DNA of 10,611 nucleotides, from NCBI GenBank assembly GCA_018398765.1, contig JAHBMJ010003468.1:1-10611 (forward strand), given 5' to 3'. Positions 1 to 7,500 of the stretch are shown here, in pieces (positions within the stretch are counted from its first letter, which is position 1; each line of letters begins with the position of its first letter). A program made the position numbers and the translations under genes. The notes under the pieces are model-generated. The model was not told the origin of the DNA. It was given only the letters and a program-made list of their open reading frames with translations, and did no database searches. This DNA is from Chromera velia. Its lineage: Eukaryota; Sar; Chromeraceae.

Positions 1-51
<51 letters not shown>

Positions 52-82
52 TGCGTGCGTGTGTGTGTGTGTGTGTGTGTGC
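1..82. repeat. (GT)n-(GTGC)n-(GT)n compound microsatellite
   Basis: A GT run is interrupted by GTGC units at about 33-60 and then returns to GT. It begins at the window edge, so its full length is unknown. It probably lies in an upstream intron of the nitroreductase gene. Such alternating purine-pyrimidine DNA can adopt Z-form. From 83 to 334 I see no nitroreductase-like exon. Confidence 0.95.
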
Positions 83-334
83 ATCAACCTGTAGTTTAGA
101 GTGTTGGCCACGGATGCATTCAAGACAAAAAGGGGGGGCGGCGGTGGGGAGACTCTACCTTCGTCTTGAGTTTGCCTATACATTGGGGCCTGTCTGCGTA
201 CCTGTCTGTCGACTTTTCAATTTTACGTTGCGTGAATATCCGCTTAAATGCATGGACAGAATTTTAGCTACATGGACATCATCAATCGATGCATTCGTGT
301 ATGTGTGTGCGGGTGCACGGAGGGATGCCTGCAG

Positions 335-608
335 GCGCCTAACCACTTCATGACAGAGCCCTGGAGATTTTACCTCCTCGGCCCCGAGACGACAGAGAAG
401 GTGATCGGCCTGAACCCCGACAAGAGGGCGATGTTCGAGGGCGTTCCCCACTGGTTTGTTTGTTTGAGGGGGCTTCCAATTCCCCTTTAGTTTTGTCGGT
501 TGAGGGGGCTCTCAATTGTTTTGCATGCTTCCTTGTGTTTTTCTTTCTTTCTTTCTTCCTTCCTTCCTTCCTTCCTTCCTTCCTCTTTCTTTCTTTCTTT
601 CTTTCTTC

Positions 609-642
<34 letters not shown>

Positions 643-1610
643 CTCTTTCTTACTTTTGTTTCTTTCTTTCGTCCTTTCTCCCTTTTGTTCCTTTCTTTTT
701 CTTTCTTCCTTTCTGCCTTCCTTTTCTCTCTTCCTTTCCTTCGTTCGTTCGCTCGTTCGTTTCTCCCTTTTGTTTCTTTCTTGTATTCTCTCTTTCTGCC
801 TTCCTTCCTTCCTTCCTTCCTTCGACCCTTCGAGAAGGCACCCCATCTGTCGTCCTGCCGTTCGAACACATGCGCATGAATGAAAATGTGACCTTGTGAG
901 CGCCTGTGTTTTGCTGACCACCGGACTTCATGTGTGTGATACCGGGGACGTGTGTCTGTTGAGTGACCTTCAACAGGATGGTATGAAAGGTTTTCTTCAC
1001 AGAAGAGCTCATCGATCTTTTCATGACAATGGCGAAGCGGTAGGGTAGTATGAAACAACACAAGTGCATTCGGTTCACCCTGCCCCCGCCCCCCCGCCCC
1101 CTTTTTTCAGCACCTTTTTTTGGCAGCGTGACGCCTCGCAGCTAGAGAGGGAGAGAGAGAGAGAGACAGAGAGAGGAAATACTGTGCCATGTCGCTGTTC
1201 CATTGACGCATGCAGACGGGACGGACCCAAGAATGCACACGTACATCCGGTTTTCCATGTAAACACCAACTGTCTGCAGGATGATGGTCACTTGCGCTGC
1301 TTCCGAGTACGGAGACGACGGGGCGATCACCACGAAGAAGGGCCTGGAGGACCACGCAGCCACCAGCTGTGCGATCCAGAACTTTATGCTTGCCTTGGCA
1401 GAGGCAGAGGGGGAGGGTGTAGGGTCAAAGTGGATGACAGGGGCGTTGGGGATCGACGGGGAGAAGATCATGGAGGTCATTGGGGCAGACAAAGAGGCTG
1501 AGCGTTTCATGGGGGCTGTGTGGTTCGGGTATCCCGCGAAGCCTCTGGAGGAGACGAAGGCCCCACCAAGGAAGAAAGGACTGGAGGGAACTCTGAAAAG
1601 CCTCCCGTAG
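335..1610 (+). CDS. Nitroreductase-family flavoprotein, 3' portion (two exons)
   Basis: Exons 335-453 and 1280-1610 encode the C-terminal ~149 residues; the stop is TAG at 1608-1610. The joint is exact: ...CCCCACTG is followed by GTTTGT (454), and CTGCAG (1274-1279) by GATGATGG, so a split TGG codon gives GVPHW-MMVTC. The first exon has APNHFMTEPWRFYLLGPET, matching the AP(N/S)H..TEPWRF segment after the first helices of RutE/YdjA-like nitroreductases. The second has LEDHAATSCAIQNFML, GEGVGSKWMTG and a C-terminal WFGYPAKP, matching the family's helix that follows the active site, the GlGs.WmTG loop and the terminal iGyP strand. Family members are FMN-dependent oxidoreductases using NAD(P)H, usually dimers of about 180-220 residues. 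The N-terminal FMN-binding Arg/Ser motif is absent, so one or more 5' exons lie left of the window. The acceptor at 332-334 (CTGCAG) has a poor pyrimidine tract. Family confidence is high; the substrate is unknown. Confidence 0.88.
537..823. repeat. Polypyrimidine CTTT/CTTC microsatellite tract
   Basis: About 290 bp is almost pure pyrimidine on the plus strand, made of CTTT, CCTT and occasional CGTT units. It lies in the intron of the nitroreductase gene. Every frame is open on both strands (Ser/Phe/Leu on plus, Lys/Arg/Glu on minus), which explains the spurious long ORFs here. Confidence 0.95.
1144..1175. repeat. (GA)n microsatellite
   Basis: A short GA run, interrupted once by ACAGA, near the 3' end of the nitroreductase intron. 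Confidence 0.85.
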
Positions 1611-2076
1611 ACTGGAGTTAGTTTAGGACAGAGAAGTAGACTCCGAGTAGTCTAGTAGAAGAAGGACTTTCAGCGTGAAGTGATTTGAAGGTGAGCGATT
1701 TGGAAGTGCACTAAGTAGAAGCGACAGCACTCACAGAGTCACCATTTCTGACATTTCAAAAAAAGAACTTAATTGGAGAGAACGAGTCTTTGATAAGAAG
1801 TGCACATGAACATAAAAAACGCAAGCCAAAAAAACTTCTCATCCATCAACTTTTCAAGTTCCGGCCTGAGCTAGTCCTGTATAGTACCTGCCGAAAGCTA
1901 GACGCCTAGCATGGGCAGATGGTGATGATGTATGATGATGATTCGGATGATGATGATGAGTAGTCCTAGGAGTAGTCCTTTATAGCCTAGTTTATAACAT
2001 AGCATATAGCATTTATGTCATAACAATCAATAGTCATAACAGTACAGTAAATGCCTAAGGAAATGCCAGAATATGA
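1611..2076. other. Downstream tail of the nitroreductase gene; no gene seen
   Basis: The stretch after the stop codon is moderately AT-rich and stop-dense in all frames. It probably includes the 3' UTR, but I see no clear AATAAA signal. Local features are an A-rich patch near 1757-1765 and 1814-1835, frequent CTAG tetranucleotides from about 1865 to 1990, and an imperfect GAT array (1914-1961). Confidence 0.6.
1914..1961. repeat. Imperfect GAT trinucleotide repeat
   Basis: Runs of GAT/GATGAT are interrupted by GTAT and TCG. No open frame through the repeat belongs to a recognisable gene. Confidence 0.8.
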
Positions 2077-2080
2077 TTAA

Positions 2081-2110
2081 TTGATTGATTGACTGATTGA
2101 TTGATTGATA
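2081..2110. repeat. (TTGA)n microsatellite
   Basis: About seven TTGA units, one changed to CTGA, sit directly beside a compositionally different GC-rich patch (2111-2340). Seen from the minus strand this is a (TCAA)n tail at the end of a purine-rich segment, an arrangement also seen at the 3' ends of some LINEs. Confidence 0.85.
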
Positions 2111-3230
2111 TATTCCACCCTAGGGCCTTCCCGCTCTAATTCCCGCTATGTCTACCAGAGCTAGCAGGGCGGGGCGTTCCCCAGCCTAAGCGGAGGTATC
2201 AGACCCCGCGGTCCCCGCCCTCGGGGCCCGCTATACATGCAGAGCCTGCTGCTCTGGCCGCTGTTGCATTATTGTTCGTTGTTCGAGCCACCGCTCTGGA
2301 TCCGTGCTGGCTTTGCAGCCTGAAAATCGATCTGAAACGGCATGCGATTTAGGCTTCCTCGCTCTTCTTGTTCGCTTTATCAATCTTTTTCTGCGGTTCC
2401 CTCCTTCCCCACCCTAATGCTCCTTACCAGATAGATTTCGTCTTCTACCACTTCGATTCCCAACCATGCACCCTCGATAAAACTGGCACGTCCTTTTCTG
2501 TAACGGCACCTTCTCTCCTGGGACCCCTTGCCGGAATTTTTCCCTGAGTCGCAGCCACAGCCCTATCTCCCACCCTGCATGCTGCTCTCCTCCTGTACAT
2601 ATTCCGATCGCGGTGCTAAATTGCGGCGCCACTCTCATATAGCAAAAAGGGGCTCTCCCTATTCTATTTCTGTCTATTCTCATTGTCAAGCCAACCTTTC
2701 TATCTGCTCTATCTTCAAACAAAGAAAGGTGAAGACGGTTCCCGTTTAAGACCTTTCTGTGCACGTCTGCCATCATCACTCCTGTCAGTTCTGCCTTCTC
2801 CTGACTGCTCTTCTCTCTTATATTTCTTTCTATTCTATGTGCAAACGCTTCTCTCTTTTTCTTATCTAGCTCATTTTTTGTTTGCTTCAGCAGCCATCTC
2901 AGAGTCTCTATCCCGTTCACTCTCTTGTTAACTATCTGTGTTCTTCTTTGCCCTGTGCTTCCTTTTAGTCTTTCTTTTACAAAAAGGTGGCACTGCATTC
3001 CTCTGTCTGTGTGGAGTGCCTATATATATTGTTTCAGATGAGGGAAAAGATAAAAAGGATGCATTCCTCTTCCCCCTCCTATTTTGTTTTCTACCCCCTC
3101 CCTTAGGTATGTGAGGATTGCCTGCCCGACCGCTTCGTTTCTTTTCAGAGAATCTCCTTTAAAGCCTTCCCTGCCTAGCTTCCCTGCCCAACGGATCGTT
3201 TCAGAAGCCACTTCGAAATCCCGCATTCGG
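2111..3230. other. Intergenic segment: GC-rich patch then pyrimidine-rich DNA, no confident gene
   Basis: The first 230 bp are GC-rich with small inverted repeats, for example CAGAGC/GCTCTG around 2239-2255. The rest is pyrimidine-rich on the plus strand. The minus strand carries a 194-codon ORF (2998 to 2414) rich in Lys, Arg and Glu, with a Trp/Cys-containing C-terminal half. I recognise no family. Its strong use of AGA codons fits a polypurine strand as well as a real gene. It could be a decayed retroelement frame or chance. Confidence 0.35.
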
Positions 3231-3243
3231 TCCCTCTATTCCT

Positions 3244-3660
3244 TCCTGTCTGTCCATCTATGCGTCTGTCCCTCCATCCGTGCCCCTCTCTCCTTTTTGC
3301 CCTTTTCTTTTCGTCCGTCCGTTTACCTTTGTCCCTCTTTTGTGTCCCTCTGCCGTTTCCCCCCTTTTTTCCTTCTATGGTTCTGTCCCTCTGTATGTCT
3401 GTCTCTTCATCTCTTTGTCTATCTCTCTATCCCTCTGCAAGTTGCTTCTCCATCCTTCTATCCTTTCATCCCTCCGTCCCTCTATCCGTGTGTCTTTCCA
3501 TCCCTTTTTCTTTCTGTACAGCTGTCCTTCTATCCTCCTCTTATCTATCGGTCCCTCTGTCCTGTCCTCCCTTTCGTATTATATCCCTCTATCCCTCCAT
3601 CCGTCTGTCCCTTTTTTGGTCTTTCGCTTCCTTTCATCCCCTTGCGTTCTTTCTTTTTTA
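3244..3660. repeat. Degenerate tetranucleotide pyrimidine satellite
   Basis: Over 400 bp of loosely four-base units such as GTCC, CTCT, ATCC and GTCT, with C or T at most positions. All three plus frames are open for long stretches and encode only Ser/Pro/Leu/Phe/Val/Cys, the sign of simple-sequence DNA rather than of protein. Confidence 0.8.
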
Positions 3661-4468
3661 CCGGTAATCACTGTATTTTTCTGCTATGATGTACAGGTCA
3701 GCCACCATGGTTGCTTTTTCTGTTAGAATGAAGAGAAAAAAAAGTGAGGAAAAGAATGCTCTGGTTTACATACATGTATTCTTTTTTCTCTCTCTCTTTC
3801 TTTCATTTCTCTCTGGACTTCTTTGTACGCTTCTTTTCTTTCTTGGCTCCTCACTGTTTTTGTGTATGCTTAGCCTCTTTTCTTCTCTGTCTATACAGTA
3901 TATACAACATCCTCTATACTGCCGGACAATACCGCTTGCCACCCAACTCGTCATGCATTCTTATCTTCCTCTCCTTCTCTGTAGATTTGGATGTACTCGT
4001 CTTATCTCATTTGTTCACAGTGACACTGGACCATGATGAGGTTCATTATCATAGCCAAAGGTAGTTACTGCGTGAAAGAGAGAAAGAGGAAGAAAAGCGA
4101 CTGATTCTGATTGAAGTAACCAGAGGATAACACAAAGAACGGGTAGAGCTGCATGCACGCCGTGAAGGAAGAAGACACAGAAGACTGCTACAATCCAGAG
4201 AAGAATATAAAAGATCGCGACAATTGCGCCAAAGTGATTGAATCAATAATAAGAAGAGACACAACAAAGGAAACCTCTCTCTCAGTGTGTGTGTATGTGT
4301 ATGTGTGTGTGTCTGCCTCTGTCTTTGTCTCTGTCTCTGTCTCTGTATGTGTGTGCATTATTTCCTACATCGATTTAAACAATTCATTCTTCCCTTCTTG
4401 CATGCCTGCCGTCTTGCTGTCTCCATACCCACATGCGTGCATGCAGGTAGACATACTGGCCTGGACGC
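3661..4468. other. Intergenic segment before the second gene; no confident gene
   Basis: Contains pyrimidine-rich DNA (about 3778-4010), a purine-rich part (4070-4260) with short interrupted Lys/Arg/Glu frames, and a (GT)n/(TCTG)n array (4284-4356). An ATGATG at 4033 is followed by a short hydrophobic frame (MMRFIIIAKG) and a possible donor, but I could not chain it to later exons. Promoter elements for the second gene should lie here; I recognise no TATA box or initiator. Confidence 0.5.
4284..4356. repeat. (GT)n / (TCTG)n compound microsatellite
   Basis: A GTGTAT/GTGT run (4284-4312) passes into TCTG/TCTCTG units and back to GTGTG. It lies just upstream of the proposed start of the second gene. 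Confidence 0.9.
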
Positions 4469-4525
4469 ATGATTGATCCTGCCTGTGCGAACCACGGGCG
4501 GATTTTGCCCTCCATCGACATGCAG
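4469..4525 (+). CDS. Second gene, proposed first coding exon
   Basis: Encodes MIDPACANHGRILPSIDMQ and ends CAG before GTGGGA (4526), phase 0. The start is chosen because the frame is closed at 4448 and no acceptor lies between there and the ATG. Phase 0 fits the next island read as VYDYSFQEPFFG. There is no independent homology, so this exon is less certain than the later ones. Confidence 0.45.
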
Positions 4526-7500
4526 GTGGGATGGAAGGAAAAGGAAGGGGAGAGAAGGGAATGGCTGGCAGAAAGGGAGAGGCGGGAACAGGAATGAGAA
4601 GGAAAACGGCAAGGAGCAACATAGAAAGAGAAGAGTGAGGAATGACAGACAAACGAAAAGACTGCTAGACAGAGAGAGAGAGAGAACAGACTTAGAAACA
4701 TGGAAGCACACAGCAAGTGTATGTATTCGCATCTATATACATATCTACATGTGTTACGGTGTTGCAGGTCTACGACTATTCCTTCCAGGAGCCCTTTTTT
4801 GGGGTGCAGTGGTGAAGCTTTGGATAGAAGCCATCTCTCGTGACGATTGGGACTCCATCTTTGCACTCATTCACGACGTGGAAGCTATTAGTCAGTCAGT
4901 CGGTGACACTGTAACAGCCCCTCTTTTTCTCGATCATTTCATTCCATCGTGCTTTGATTTATCCTGTCTTTCTTTCATTCCTATCCCCCTCCGTCCCCTT
5001 CTTTTCTTCCCTCCTTCCTTTTTTCTCTTTCCTTTGTCCTTCTGTGCAGGTCTGCATAAGGGGTGCGGCTGGGCCCTTTGATCGGAAGCTGCCCTTCCAT
5101 GTCTGGCAAGTCAGTCAGAGAGAAAGGGGGGGGAGAAAGGGAGGTCTGTCTATCTGTCCATGGGAGAGAAAGTCCAGAGGGAAAGAAGAAGGGGGGTCGA
5201 AAGTCTCCCTGTCTCACTCACAGTGCATTGAAAGCAATAATTGTAATTGCAATAATTACAAATAATTGGGAGCAATAATTCATTGCAAGCTCTTAGCTCA
5301 TTGCAATTTATTGCAATAATTCTATACAATTTCAAAATTGAGAGTCTGAGGTGTTTTATTGGGCTCAAAACTAGTGAAAAACAAGGCCAAACGCGCGTTA
5401 TAGGGCGCCAAAGCGATCAAACATACGCGTGGTGCAAAGTGGGCATGGTGTGCACGCAGTGCGACTGCTTTGCATGCAATTAAGCCGCGTAGACCGACGA
5501 AACATGCGTATATGTACGTATAATACTGTTATATATATGTATTTATGGAAATTGCTCGGTCTTCTGTTGTTGTCTGTTGTTTGGCAGCTTTAGCCAACTA
5601 AGTAAAGCAAAGAAGCAGTGAGAAGAGTTCTGAGTTTCTCCTTTCTTTTAACGATGTCGTACTGTGGCCTTGCACCAGAACATATTTTCAAACACTTCTA
5701 CGAACAGACTCCATTGCAAGGCAGTGCAGAAACAAACGACAAAGGAGAGGTCATCAAAGGTAAGTATGCCTGTCTGCTCTGCAAGAAGCAGGGCAACTTT
5801 TCATCATGCACTCTTCATCATGCAAGTTTATATTTTCTATGTTAAAAAATTAAAATGGTTATTGTTGAATATATTACAGGTATTAATACCAAGTAATAGC
5901 TTAGTAATGAGTTGTATAACTTAGTATAACTCCTTTCAAAGATTTTAAATTCATTTATATAAGTATTAAAATACTGTACATCACATTAAATATGCATAAA
6001 AAAAATAAAAATGTTATTAATAGTCCTTTAAACACCCTAGAGCACCTAGAAAAATTATATTTTTATTTTATAGACAATTATTGGCAATTAATTGCAACTA
6101 TTGCAATAATTGTTTGCATCAAACTGGTTAAAGCAATTTATTTGCAATTTATTTGTTCAATGCACTGCTCACTCACTCATTGACTCTCCCTGATGTCCCT
6201 CCCTCGAATCGTTCTTCTTTCTTTCTTTTGGTCCTCAATTCTTGTACACAGTCGAGCTTCAGGGAGTTGTGCATGTGTGTTGGTGCAAAAAAACGTATAT
6301 GTGTGCTACAAATCTTGCACAACATATAAGTGAATGTGCAATCTCTCTACAGCTGAGTCACCCCTAGGTGGGGATGACCATCATGTGCCTGCTCTTCCCT
6401 CTGCAGGTGATCGCCTTCAACGCACCTGATCGGGCGGCGCCAGGTCTATAGCGATCAAAGAATTATAAAGAAAGAAAGATCTTTTTCGATTGGGACCATC
6501 AAGCAGGCAATGACTCACATCTAGAAAGAAGAAAGAATAAAGGAGGTCTTCGATCGGGTCAATTAATCAATAAAATGTGCGTGGATCTGTCTCTTTGCTT
6601 GATAAGGTTGTGTGTGTCCCCTTCCGTGCGGTTCTGATGACTGTGGCGGAATTGCTCTTCTTTCTTTTTTGAGTCTACCGTTGCGTGCCTGCACCATCCT
6701 TTGCCTGCATGCAGGTCCTTTCACTAAGGAGGATGAGTTCTTGATGGCTAACTTTGGTTCCAACGCCATGACAGTCATTGAGAAGTACTCGAAGAACAAA
6801 TGCTTCCAGTGGTTCATCTCACAGAAGGATATGCTCATTGACGTCAGTTAGTTCTTTGGTGTCATACGTCGAAGCCGATGGTAAGCTTACCAGCACGAAT
6901 TATCACTTAGCTGTTTTTTGGAGAAGTGTGGGATGAGAAGGCAGACGGACGAGAAAGAAGAGAAAGAGAGAGAAACAGGCTAACTGGAAGAGCAAAGCAA
7001 AAGGTTGTAAGGGATAGCAAAAAAGACAGAGAGGTAAGAAGAGAAAACACTAAGGGAGGGATGAGCCTTTCTCCTTACACCCACGCGATACGACTATCTG
7101 TGCAAGTTACGGAGAGTCTCCAGTCCTCTGTCACTAATGTGACTAACCTGATGTTCGTCACAAGGAATGCTCTGAAACAGATGTTCAGCGCTTTTGCGGC
7201 TGCTCTCTTCATTCTCGGCAAGAGATAGGTGGTGAAGTCAGCCTGCTTACTTAAATTCTTTGACCTGTTCGTTCTCGTACATGATGCCAAAAGCAAACTC
7301 TGAACGGCTTCTATTCCCATTCTTCTTCTGTATATACTGCAGGTATCTGTGTGTCTGTGCATGACCCTGCCTCCTCTTCTTGCCTGCTTCTGTCTGTATG
7401 CTTCCATCGTCAAGACTTTCTTCCCTCTGATGTGCGTTTGTCTGTGCAGCTGTATGCATGCATTAATGTGAATGCAGGTATGCCATCTCCTTCCAGAAGG

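Larger units (their letters stand above)
454..1279 (+). other. Intron of the nitroreductase gene
   Basis: This 826-bp intron is bounded by GTTTGT and CTGTCTGCAG and interrupts codon phase 2. It contains the polypyrimidine tract at 537-823, a G/C-homopolymer patch near 1080-1105 and a (GA)n run at 1144-1175. The large open frames here on both strands arise from the simple repeats and are not genes. Confidence 0.85.

Noticed and set aside
460-899. Plus-strand ORFs rich in Phe, Leu and Ser resembling membrane segments
   Set aside because: All three frames of the same polypyrimidine repeat are open at once, so this is not coding.
348-1061. 237-codon minus-strand ORF rich in Lys, Arg and Glu
   Set aside because: It is the purine strand of the CTTT/CTTC tract and runs opposite to the recognised nitroreductase exon.
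2440-2465. TTCGATTCC resembling a tRNA B box
   Set aside because: No matching A box, acceptor stem or cloverleaf could be built on either strand.
3084-3726. Plus-strand ORFs of 135-201 codons rich in Ser, Pro and Leu
   Set aside because: They come from the degenerate tetranucleotide pyrimidine satellite and have no amino-acid variety.
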